Shown piece after piece: positions 35,401-46,414 of a DNA stretch of 64,000 nt. The notes below the pieces were generated by a model, which was not told the DNA's origin, did no database searches, and saw nothing but the letters and a program-made list of their open reading frames with translations. Source of the stretch: Pegea sp. RAD2-039 (lineage: Eukaryota; Chordata; Thaliacea; Salpida; Salpidae); contig JAQGEQ010000380.1 of NCBI GenBank assembly GCA_034620365.1, positions 1,426,001 to 1,490,000 on the forward strand, written 5' to 3'. Each line of letters opens with the position of its first letter. Positions within the stretch are counted from its first letter, which is position 1. A program made the position numbers and the translations under genes.

Positions 35401-38400
35401 CTGAATAGAGGAGTGCTGGTTCGTAAGCGGTTTACTTCTTCCCATTTTCCTTTTGATACTAAAAAAAGTGGTTAGGATAAAAAAAGTCGCCGAAGATGAA
35501 GATTTCGTCTCACTATCATGTAATTCATCAATGATGTCTTGTTGAAAATGGATGAATGATGAAGCTTGAGGACAACAGTAAGTGTTGTAGATGATCTTTG
35601 CTTCATTATGAAGATTTTTTAATTGAACTTCATTCTGTTCCGGAGCCAAACATCTTCGATTAAAGTCATCTGATGATTTGATGAAAGAAATCGTTTAATG
35701 TAATTGAAAAGATTATTTGATTCTTATCTTGTGAAATTGACTCAAATATTTCCAATTTTAATATTTAATCTATATTATCAAGAAAGTTGACTGACCGACA
35801 GCAAGATAAAATTGGAGGTAGTGGACGGCAGAGTGTGTCTTTAAAAAGCTCATAAATTGATAGAGCATCTCTTGCTTATGAAGAATCTCCTCCAAGTTAG
35901 CATGTAGTAGCTGGAAAGCGTTAATGACGTCACTGATGATGTCACAAGCTACTTACTGATTGGTTGGAAGGTACATCAGGCTTGTTGTGGATGTCTCGAA
36001 GGAAGGTGACCATTTTAGAAGGAGGACCCGGTGCTGGGATTGGCTGAAAGATCAGGAGATGAAGACCAGATGATAAGGATTAGATCATAAGGATCAAAAG
36101 AGGAATAAAGATCAGATGATGGAGATAAGAAGATGAGGATCAAGTGATGAAAACTAGATGAAGAAGATCAGAAGATAAAAATTGAAATATGAGAATCAAA
36201 AGAATTGGATAAAATGAAAATGATCGAATAATAAAGATTAGATGATAAAGTCCAGAAGATGAGGATCAGAAGATGAGGATCAGAGAAGGAATATCGGTAG
36301 ATAAAGATGAGGAACAGAGATTTGTATATTTATTGAGTTACTTACTGGAGAATCATCAAAATAGATAAGTAACATTTTATTAATCCAATCCTTAAAAAAA
36401 TAAATAAAATTTAAACATTTTTGTAACAATAACAACAATTTACATGACAACAATTTCCATGACAACAACAATTTACATGACAACAATTTCCATCACAACA
36501 ACAATTTACATGACAACAATAATTTCCATGGCAACAACAATTTCCATGACAACAACAACAATTTACATGACAACAACAATTTACATCACAACAACAATTT
36601 ACATGACAACAACAATTTCCATGACAACAACAATTTACATCACAACAACAATTTCCATGACAACAACAACAATTTACATGACAACAACAACAATTTACAT
36701 GACAACAACAATTTCCATGACAACTTACTGGGTTATCGATAGCGTCAATTCCCGGCAAAATAACATTTGAAGCTAAAACTTCTCGAATGAAAGATCTTGC
36801 AACACTAAAAGATCGGAAGATGAAGATTTTGATAATTTAGAATTGTAGATGACACTCACTTGCTTCCAGATGAACTTTCAGGACATATAAAAGATAAAAT
36901 CTTGTCTGTCATCGCCCGAATATATTTCACTTCATGTCTTCTGCTCCTCATACAATAATGTAAATTTGTTGACAAAAAATTTATTATTTCATCTTCTCTT
37001 CTATAACCTGTGATGACGTCATCGTTTCGAGATGTCATTGATTATGACAATTTACTGACCTTTTTTGAGAGCTTGTAAACATAACGAGACGTGATTGAGA
37101 GAAATTTGAAGAAACTCCGTCAAGATGAAATCAGTGATATCAATCTAAGAAGATTTAAAAAATCTACATCAGAAGTTTCCAGGTAAGATTTAACTCAAGA
37201 TCTTCACTTTTAATTACTAATAATTAGTTTAAAAAGCTGAATAGGTTTCGATTGTTATTTGTAGATTCTGTTGATTGTTAGTTTAATAAATTTGTTGATC
37301 AAATACAAAATTTAACATCTCAAAAGTTGCCCTACAGCTAGTTAAGAGGAGACGCTTGTTTGTAAGATTTATAAATAAGTTTTGATATTGTGGGTATCTT
37401 TAAAATTGATTCAAGTATTCTGAGATTGAATCATTACAAACTTACTTTACTAAGTCTTCTGTAAATGACAGCAAAACAATACCGAAGATTACACTTCAAC
37501 TCCGTTAGAAAGTCCTCATCATCACTTAGATTTCTGTGAAATTAAAGAAATCAGAAGAAATAATTTCAGATGAAGTGAATTTGAAGTATAAAATGTGTTG
37601 GTCGTAACCTAATTGCTTTCTAATCAATTATTCATCAAGTAATCATTTTTAATGATAGTTTAGAAAAGCGAATGGTTTGTATAAATGCAAGTTTAAAGCT
37701 CTTAAAGAAAAATCTTACTTACTTATACCATTTAGCTGCGTATCTCTCTAAAAGTATATTTATAAACTGCAGAAAAAAAACATGAATAATGAGATTATTG
37801 AAGAGTAATCATTAATTACTTCTTCAACTGCATCGTTGACTTTTTCAGTGACTTCTATGCCAATCCAAGGTTGAAGATTTTCACTTTCTTTTTCAGGTCT
37901 ATAGAAAATATTTTGAAAAATCTTAACTGTAAACAGTGTTTAAGATGTAATTGTTGAACAATTTACTTTTGTCGCACACAATTTGCTTTCCCACAAACAT
38001 AACATTTGTTTGATAGTTTCTGTGAAGATACAACTTGAGGTTTAACCTAAAAATATTTAAAAATATAGTTTGAAAACACTTTATTTATAATATTCCTAAC
38101 AATTAAGTAGTCTACATGAGTCTGCTGATAATGCAGAGAGCTTGAATCTTTTAAATTAAAATTCTAACTACTTTATAGAGATCTTTATAAATATATGAGC
38201 TGTTATTAGTGGTAGGGTTGGTTTGAGAGGTTTAAGGAGATGCAGTACGTTAAGTCATTAAAAGTTTTCTTGAAACTACTAACAGTTTAATGTAATAACA
38301 TTAGTTGAAAAATAATAAATTAAAGTTAAACATGTGAAAGTCCATGAGAAAATCTTATTAGCATAAAATTAATGATTGGAAATATTTCCTCCTTTAATCA

Positions 38401-39410
38401 AGGTGCTATTAATTGCAAGTTTTTAAACATTTTTACTTTCTGTCGTTTACATCAATTAAGTATTTTCTTGAAACCTCATGCTTGAAAGCATGATCTTAAA
38501 TATCTTTGGGATGGAAAAACCTATTTAAAACGATCCATTACTAACACAAAATCTATTATAAAACTAGCAAATCAATTTTACTACAAATTTGTAGCTTCTA
38601 AAATATCAAAAAGTTTAAAATATAGTATAGGAAAGCCACTAGTATAGGAAATAGACGGTCCTTTAAAATCTTTTTCTTTTAATCATGATAAACTAAGGTT
38701 GATGCTGCTGATAGGAAAATAAATTCTTACTTTTGTTTTGAAGACTGAAATAGAAGGTAGAAGATTATGCAGTTCACGACCTGGTCTATAACAAACAAAT
38801 ATAAACTTAAATTTAATCTACTTATAATGTTTATTTATTTATTCAAACTATCTAATCCATAAACTAATATCTTAGATAGATAAATATATCAAATTATGTT
38901 AATTGCATCAATGTAAAAGTTGGTAGTTAGTAATAATGAAAGTCAATAAAAAAAAAAGTTTAAAAATTCAGTTTTTAAAAGAAAAAACATCTCTATATAA
39001 AAATCAACATTAGTCATAAAAGCTTTAGCCAACAAACTTTATCTAATCATCAAAATAATAATTCAAAAAACTAATAACTTTATTTCAATTAATAATAAAC
39101 TTTTTGGACTTATTCTATTTTTGAAGTTAGAAAACATTTTGTTTAAAGTTTTTACATAAAGATATTTACCTGAATATATAAATAGAGATGGCCACTCCAG
39201 CAAAAAATGACCAAAATAGTAACATAATGTCCAATACACTAAAAAAAGTTTTAATTTCAAAACTGTTAAACTTTAATACAAAACTTAATTATCTAATTTT
39301 TTTATTTAGTAGCAAAATAAGGAATCAAACCTGATAGAGATAAAGAAAAGAACCAAAGAAAAAATGAACCAAGCAAATAGAACTCGCCGCCTTTGTTGTG
39401 TCATTATCAT
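32402..39410 (-). CDS. SNX14: SNX14, sorting nexin with TM, PXA, RGS, PX and nexin-C domains
   Basis: ER-anchored sorting nexin involved in lipid droplet and endolysosomal homeostasis. The first two exons (start 39410; RRRVLFAWFIFSLVLFFIS, then MLLFWSFFAGVAISIYIQ) form an N-terminal membrane hairpin. PXA exons follow: LSDDEDFLTELKCNLRYCFA near 37500, MRSRRHEVKYIRAMTDKILS near 36920, SFIREVLASNVILPGIDAI near 36770 and WINKMLLIYFDDSP near 36370. The RGS part spans about 35240-36050. The PX domain at 34300-34720 includes VDKWTVLRHHNEFYALEKQL and TEFHGSLTPITLPPKKIFLR. KLIKEKGRHIDAFLISLISS CEAVKPKPG near 34060 is typical of SNX14. Nexin-C exons are at 33000-33104 (FNIDQWVLQLLIVLKLLFRR), about 32540-32720 (CELLFEILQHPRLDKQ) and 32402-32464 (LSYNLLDVLFIKLFPEVNNL, stop). 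There are many introns, several containing tandem arrays. An acceptor-like AG lies 12 nt before the ATG. Confidence 0.93.
32936..32996. repeat. 17-bp tandem repeat of overlapping E-box and AP-1 sites
   Basis: Four copies (32936, 32953, 32970, 32987) of a unit reading CCACGTGACTCAACAAA. Each of the first three contains CACGTG (E-box) overlapping TGACTCA (AP-1/TRE). The fourth changes to CACGTGACTTACC and supplies the GTAAGT donor of the SNX14 exon at 33000-33104 on the minus strand, so the array starts in the splice donor itself. Confidence 0.85.
33484..34018. repeat. 22-bp minisatellite in a SNX14 intron
   Basis: About 24 copies of a 22-bp unit made of ACCAACCAATCA plus ACAACCATCT, with point variants (CTATC for CTACC, CAGCAA for CAACAA). 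Each unit has a CCAAT block. It lies in the SNX14 intron whose donor is at 34028-34029, with the array beginning about 10 nt inside. A 209-codon ORF through it is only the repeat translated. Confidence 0.95.
34853..35108. repeat. About 20-bp minisatellite in a SNX14 intron
   Basis: Degenerate tandem copies of GGTTGTTATTGGTTACAACT with a longer variant containing GGTTAAATCT or GGTTTGATTT. On the SNX14 sense strand the array runs straight out of the donor GTAAGTTGTAACC of the exon at about 35109-35186. The plus-strand ORFs through it (GCYWLQLVVIGYNW-like) are translated repeat. Confidence 0.9.
36045..36300. repeat. Degenerate GATCAGATGAAGAT-type repeat filling a SNX14 intron
   Basis: Irregular blocks of AGATGA, GATCAG and GATAA on the + strand, CT-rich in sense direction. 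They fill the intron between the exons near 36000 and 36350 and form the pyrimidine tract of its acceptor. Same motif family as the NOMO intron array at 5734. Confidence 0.65.
36420..36726. repeat. AACAACAATTTACATGAC minisatellite in a SNX14 intron
   Basis: About 16 tandem copies of an 18-21-bp unit alternating ACAACAATTTACATGACA and ACAACAATTTCCATGACA. On the sense strand it starts directly after the donor (CCCAG, then GTAAGTTGTCATGG). ORFs on both strands here (Cys/His-rich on minus, Met/Thr-rich on plus) are artefacts of the repeat. Confidence 0.95.
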
Positions 39411-41290
39411 TTTGTAACAAAACTAAGTTTTAGTGTAGCATTTGAATAAAAAAATTTCTAAAAAAATTTAAAATTATTTTTTAATCAAAACTAAAATTAG
39501 AAACAATTGAAATGAATCTATAACATACAAGCTGTAAACAAACTTCAAAACAAACTCTATATAGTTTAGTAATTAATGACAACAATAAAAAACATATTAT
39601 GATAAAAAAAATTATAATTAAAAGTAACAATAGTACGTTTCTTGTAAAAATTTAACTTTGATCTCTCATATTATTGAAAGAACACAAACACAAAAGCATA
39701 TGAAAACAAAAGCAATAATAGCGAGAGATCTAGTTCGAAAATGGCTTTTTACGGTTTTGACTGACAACTCATCTATTTAACAATGTTACCTATGATAACT
39801 TTGTAATTCTTTTAATTAAGTAGTTCTTATCTTAATACAAAAAATTGAATGATGTTAATTAAATTTAAACTCATATATTATCTTTTGTGAAGTTTCATGA
39901 TCAATTTTAAATACCAAATTGTTATCTTCTACAAAAAATAATGATAATAAAAAATTATATGATTAAAATCCTAAAGAACAGTTGGCAGATAACTATATTA
40001 AAGTTGTAAGAGTTGCAGCACTTTGTTTTTAAGAATATAAAAATTGTAAAAACAGAAAATTTGAAATTCTTGATACGTCGATTGAAAATTTTAAATATTT
40101 TATCAGCTCTGTGAATTCTATTCTAATTTTTTAATTTTTTGTTTATCAGTTATCTTGAATTTAAAAATCCAAATATTTTAAATGATTTCATATGTTTAAT
40201 TAAAAATTAAAGTTGTGATGGGCTATAAAATTATTTTTTTAAGTCAAAATTAAATTACAATAATTTTTTTAGATTTTAGTCGTTTAGTCAAGTTAAAAAG
40301 TTTTATAAAAAAAGTCTTATAATCTTTATTTGCAGTTGAAACATTTTTTTCAATTATAAGATAAATTAAAACTAATCAAAAATTAGTCATTAGTTCTAAT
40401 AAAAAAATTTTTATTTAACTTTTTATTAAAATAAAATTGTAAAATAAAAATAATATCAACAAAGTAAATAAAAATCTTGGTATAGAATCTTTAGAAAATC
40501 CTATAGAACTTTTTGGCTGTTTCCGACAATGCCGTAAGAACTTTTGCTTTTAAAATTAGCGCCAATGATTTGAATCTTTTTAGGAATAAAACTCAAAAAA
40601 AATTGTTTAGTCTCTTTGACTAAAACATGAAATCAAGAAAATGAACCTTAAAATAAATATTTCTGAAGAGAACGTGAAACTGCCTAAAGCAAGTGTTTTA
40701 ATGATTGTATGCATGTTTCTTAAAAGATGGAGTCATAAATATATTAGAAACTAGTTATAAAAAACCTGATTTTGTATAATTCAACTTCAGCTAAATCCAG
40801 TAAAGTATACTTTAAATATAAAACTTTAATTGGTTATCTATCAGTAATTGTAAAAAAATGGATGAAAAAGTATTTGCGTATTTTATTGGTAAGTGTTTTG
40901 AAATCGATAAAAAAATTTCACAAATAATAAAGTTTATTATGAAAAGTTTTAGATCTTGAATTGAAATTAATGAAGCAAACAAGCACAATATATTAACAAA
41001 TATTTATTATATGACATTTGTTAAACTAAAGAAATATGTTTTATGTTAACTAAAGTTACAAAATTTAATAAATTAGTTTAGAAACACTTTGCAGTAGGTT
41101 ACGAATGTTTTGCAAGGCGTTTATTGGCGACAATCTACAATTGATATATGATTCAAACAGCAAAACAGATATTTATACAACTTGTTAGCACACCATAAGC
41201 AAAAAATAATCATCCAATTTATTAGGAATGATATCAATTTGTATTTAATTGAATTTATTGAACAGGTTTTAATAAATACAGAAAGAATAA
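39411..41290. other. Intergenic region, SNX14 to GSTO-A
   Basis: AT-rich. An isolated ATG with 11 codons and a GTAAGT at 40858-40892 was the only coding-like signal and has no partner exons. Otherwise nothing was seen. Confidence 0.45.
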
Positions 41291-42480
41291 TTAAACACGA
41301 CACATTGTAACATCCACACTTTCAACTTCACCAATATCATATTGATGGTTACCAGACTTGTAAGCCATTATAAACTGTTTGTGAACGTCTTCAGGATGCC
41401 GACAAGCTATTACAGATTTATCTTTTAACATTAAGTTAAAATATTTCAAAATTGAAGGTTGAAGTTGAATGACATTCATCATTAAAAGAGACATTCGCTC
41501 AAGAAATGGCCAAAACATATAGTCAGTGAAACCCGGTTCATCACCTCCTATAAATGCTTTTTCATAAATACTTAGATGGTCTTCTAGAACTTTGAAACCA
41601 AAATTAATCTTGTCTATCCCTTCTTTTCGTTTTTCTTCATCAGTTGTACGGAGTAATCCGTAAAATCCGCTAATTGACTGAAAATATATATTTAAAAATC
41701 ATTCAAATGGTTTTATAAGAAGTCAACTAGTTTTATCAGTCACCTTATCCAGGTCACCCATCAACATTGCCTCTTCTGCTTGCTTCCAAGGGTCCTTGCT
41801 CACTAATTGACGTCCATCAAACTGCTGATCAATATATTTTGACACAATTTCTGATTCATACAAAATTTTGCCATTTAATTCCAGGATAGGAACTTTTCCT
41901 CGAGGATTTTTAACAAAAAGCCATTCGGCTTTATGTTTTAAGTTGCAATTGACATTTTCATGACTGCGACAAAAAGTTTCCAAGTTTAAAAAAGTGAAAA
42001 TTTTGGGTAATTTGTTTTTAGCATATGACGTAGTCTATGACCTACTTACTCAAGACCTTTGGCATGCATAATTAGTTTAAGACGTTGAACAAAAGGACAA
42101 AATTTCATCCCATAAACCCGAAGGACATCTTTTTCAGCTGCCGGAGGTTCTTCATCACCTGACAATTAATAAGTGTTTCAATTTTTTTTTTGAATCAAAA
42201 TTTTAAATATTTTCAGAGGATTTTTAATAAAAACATAAATTTGTGAAATTTTTTTTTTAATTTTATTAACTTTTAGCACAAAAAAGGAAATTTTTAATTA
42301 TATAGAAAATAATATTCAAATTTTATTAAAAATAATCATTTATTGGTCACTAGTAAGAATAACTAACTGAAAGATTTTTATTATTTATTTTATAATTATT
42401 TCAATGAAAATTTTCACAATGCTTGAAAAAAAAATTCATTTACCCATTCCAAGGTGTTTGCCTGTTCCTAAATACGACAT
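41291..42480 (-). CDS. Omega-class glutathione S-transferase, copy A
   Basis: Likely cytosolic thiol transferase or dehydroascorbate reductase of the GSTO type. Four exons. Exon 1 starts at 42480 (MSYLGTGKHLGM). Exon 2 at about 42050-42160 has RVYGMKFCPFVQRLKLIMHA, with the omega-type catalytic CPF. Exon 3 at about 41742-41984 has WLFVKNPRGKVPILELNGKI, then LYESEIVSKYIDQQF, where VP is the cis-proline and ES binds glutathione. Exon 4 ends at 41291 and carries the helical C-terminal domain with FGVTDYMFWPF-like spacing (actual GFTDYMFWPFLERM). The phase-1 first intron falls at the same place as in copy B 2 kb upstream, so the two arose by tandem duplication. The C-terminus ends VESVDVTMCRV, longer than copy B. 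Confidence 0.9.
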
Positions 42481-44475
42481 CTTAAGATTTTGATAAAAAT
42501 CCAAAAATTAATTAAAACCTAACCACAATTTTTAAAAATATTTTTCATCTAAAAATCAAATTAAAAAATAAAACTTTTATAATTTATATGAAAATTAATT
42601 GTTGATAAAAGACAACTAACAATGCTATAAATCTCTGCAAGTAAAAACTGTATTTTTTTTAACAATAAGGCTTGACACTTTTTGAAATATAAATTGCTGA
42701 GTTTCTATAAAGTTTTAAATGTTGAAAATAATAATTAAATAAAATAATCGACAAATAAAAGTTCTACAAACTACAAACAACAAATAGTAAAAATATATTT
42801 TGAATGAAAAATTTGTTTTTGACCTTAATATAAAACAATAATGGTTGACAATAATGGCTAAAAATCAAAACTATTTAAATTAATTTTCAATAATGGAAGT
42901 TTTTAAGAAACAATTAAATATCTTTAAAAAACGTACAATTTAAACATAAAGTCTTAAAAAATTATAATAATATAAATTACCTAATAAAACAAATAAGTTC
43001 AAAGGCGTATCAGACTTATCAGAAATGTCAGTGATTGTTTAGGTAGTAATAAAAGATTTATTCTCAGTTGATAAATAGTTTCTTTTGGTAAGAACAAAAA
43101 TCATAAAAAAATTAAGGATTCATACATTATAGAATATTAAAAAAAATAATAAATAAATTATGTACTTTATTAAAGATTTAGAAATGAAAAGTTAAATAAA
43201 ATATAAAAGCAAAATTGCTAAAGTCTTTTGTAACTTGACAAAATCGAAGTAAAACAAATAAACAACAAAATAAAGTCCAATCTTATACTTTACTCTTCTC
43301 TTTAATCTGTATAAAATAATATAATATAAAATAGTGCAGAATACAAAAAATTTTCAGGCCAACAGAAATTCTTCCCATAAATTCATTTCAGATTTTGTTT
43401 AACTGATCAAAGTCAATGGACTTTTATACCAGTTTTTTTACTTAGATTTTAAAAGACTCTCTCATCTATATTCCTTTTAAATTTATCATGGTTAACCTTG
43501 TTTGGTTGGTTAGACAACACAAAACCTTAAACCCAAATCAAACATGTCCTTTTTATTCTTCAGTTAGTTCATCTTTGAATTAGCTAACCAATCTTTCACC
43601 AATTTTATTTTGTTTTAAATAGAAAAATCACTTATTCAAAAGTAATACCACTCCTTTCTTCGCATTACTTACAGTAAAATGCATTAAAATAACAGAAGGA
43701 TTAACTGCCGCTCATATTACATCAAGTGAATCAAGTTGAAAAGAATTTAAATTTAAAGATAACTAACCGGACTTCAACTTTATTTTACTCACGAACTTCA
43801 ATACAAATAATTTATTGATTAATAATGATTAACTCTAACAGAAGTTCAAATTAAGGTCAGACAAACAAATTAACTAATGCAAATATCATTTGTATATAAA
43901 GTCTTCTCATAAAAAACATAAAAAATATTTAAAGCCTTAGAAACATTTTTCTTTAAAATTATTTTTGCAAAATTATTTTTGACATTATTATAACGAGACA
44001 AGAAGAAAAATGTAAATTATCTACTATTCAAACACAATAATCTCGATTAATATTTTTTTAGTCGGTAATTGACTAGATTTTTATGAAATTTAATGTATAA
44101 AGGTTGAAGATAAAAGTACTTATTACTAAAACTAATTTTCTAAAATTAAGAATTATTTTGAAGATTTTGAAACAAAATTTTGAAAGGAAAAATTAAAAAG
44201 TTAAATCTGTTTATATCTGCTGAGTTTTAACTTGCTAGTAAAACATTGAAAAACCACCTTTGAACATTTGAAGATTATTTATTTAAATACAGAAAGTAAC
44301 TTTTCATCATTTATAACAATCTTTGAAAGTTTGAAAAGTTACATTGACATAAATGTGCAAGAATTTCTAGTGTACACATAATCTAAATTACAAAAAAGCT
44401 ACTTTGAGAAAAGAGTATAATTCTAAAAGATAAAAGACAACTTTTACAATATTTAAGATTAATCATTCATCTTTT
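42481..44475. other. Spacer between the two GSTO copies
   Basis: AT-rich, about 2 kb. No gene, RNA or clear repeat was recognised. It should hold the copy A promoter and the copy B 3' UTR. Confidence 0.45.
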
Positions 44476-46414
44476 TTAAGCCTTAATATCGTATTCTGGT
44501 GCGCCAGCAAAATAACTTTTCCAAAACTTGCTAGCAATTTCATCTGGGTGCCTACAAGCTTTAACAGAATTGTCTAAAAGCATTTTCTCATAATATTCTT
44601 TAGCATTTTGACTTTTACTCAATAAATCTTTGTGAAGAATAGATAAAAGATATAAGAACGGCCAAAACATATAATCAGCCATTCCAATATTTTCGCCGCT
44701 TATAAAAGGGGTTTTAGAGTCAATAAAATACTTTTCTAGATATTTCAAGCTTTCTCCAATCATCTCCAATCCTTTCTTTCTTTGATTCTCATCATTTGCT
44801 CTTCCAAATGTGAATATACCAGCAATTGCCTGTCAACAATATTACTGAATGAAAAATCCTTGAATGACATTTGTTTGTTTTGGAAAATATAAAAGAACTG
44901 AATTGAAATTTAACATACTGAGTTAATAATTAATAAAAAAAACCATAACTAAATAACAAAACTATAAAATTGGGAAATTTTTTTTGAAATTAATATTTGT
45001 TAACTTTCTTGGAAATAATTTATCAATTGAACTTTAGGGAGGAATTAAAGTTGATCAGTTGGTGACCTCATCTCGTCTTATTCTCCCTATGGGCTTTTGA
45101 TGATAATTAATTTGGATAAAAAAATTATTTTGGTATAGTTAAGATACATTAGATTATATATAATCAAAGAATATTAATAAATAATTTAGAAAAGATAAAC
45201 TTAACTATAAATTTATTAAATTTTTGTTTTTAATTCTAATTTACAAAGAACTAAATTCTGTTGGTATTGGAAATAGTTTTGATTTGGATATTGCATGTCT
45301 AAGGGTCTGTGCTAAAAACAGAAAAACTATTTATATATTGAAGCAGACTTCAAATTAAAAGAAGTTTATTTAATTCTAAATATATCTTTTACAACCGTTT
45401 GTAAGTATATTTAAAGCTCCCTTTCAATCAAACTTTCTATTTTGATGTGTTATCAAACCTATAAATTATATGTAATGTCAATTGAACTAACATCTATAAA
45501 TACAACGTTTAACAGGGAACTGAACAATTATGTCATATGTTAAAAACATTTTTCTAAGCTCTACAAATACTTATTACAAACCTTATCCAAGTCTTTTAAA
45601 AGCATTTGAGCTTTTGCTTTTCTTACAGGGTCTTTAATAGTCAGAGAACCTCTTTCACCATAGCTGTCATCAATATATTGTGATGTGATATCAGACTCAT
45701 ATATAATCAAATCATCTTTCTCAATTATTGGTACTTTTCCTTGGGGATTTTTTTCAAAAATCCATTCTGGTTTATTGACTGTATTACAATTGATAGATTC
45801 GTGTCTGTAAAAACAAAGGTTTAAATTTTAAAATGATTCTCAAAAAACTGTTTCAAAAAAATTGTATTTTTTCAATGAAATCAATTTTTTGTTGAAACTT
45901 TTTTGTATGAAAATTTAAAATTATAGTTTGAAAAGTTTTGTTGGTTTATTTGTATTTTTCGTATAACGCCGATTATTCAATATTATAGTTTTCAGCAACA
46001 TCTATAATTATCAATTTGCACACAGTCAAAGTTAAACCGTGAAAAGCAAGCTTACTTTGACAGCGATTAAACAATGACGTCATAAAACCTAGATTCTTAA
46101 ACAAATAATCTAAAGTGCAAATCGTAAATCCTATTTTTTAAAGATTGAGAATCTGTTTAAAATTCCGGCCATAAAGTTTGAAGTTAAACTCACACCAGTT
46201 CATACACATGGCTTTAACTTACTCGGCGCCTTTGTTATGCATGACTAATTTCAAGCGATGTACAAAAGGACAGAATCTCATACCATAAACTCGCAATTTA
46301 CTTGCTGGTGCTGGGGGATTGTCACCTGAAAAATTATCAAAAAAATAAAAAAATAGATACCTCAAATAAAAGCCTACCTTTATTGTAGTGCAGTGAGTTA
46401 CTCATATACGACAT
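44476..46414 (-). CDS. Omega-class glutathione S-transferase, copy B
   Basis: Paralogue of copy A with the same exon layout. The start at 46412-46414 gives MSYMSNSLHYNKG. Exon 2 at about 46215-46326 includes LRVYGMRFCPFVHRLKLVMH with the catalytic Cys of CPF. Exon 3 at about 45583-45805 includes IFEKNPQGKVPIIEKDDLII, then YESDITSQYIDDSYG. The terminal exon reaches 44476 with MADYMFWPFLYLLSILHKDL and ends APEYDIKA. The introns are longer than in copy A. An AG directly precedes the ATG, as in copy A. Substrate is not predictable from sequence alone. Confidence 0.9.

Noticed and set aside
36411-36770. Cys/His-rich minus-strand and Met/Thr-rich plus-strand ORFs
   Set aside because: Both are translations of the AACAACAATTTACATGAC tandem array in a SNX14 intron. 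The zinc-finger look is accidental.
40858-40892. ATG followed by DEKVFAYFIG and a GTAAGT donor, resembling the start of a PP2A catalytic subunit
   Set aside because: Only about six residues match and no further phosphatase exon follows before the GSTO gene; most likely chance.
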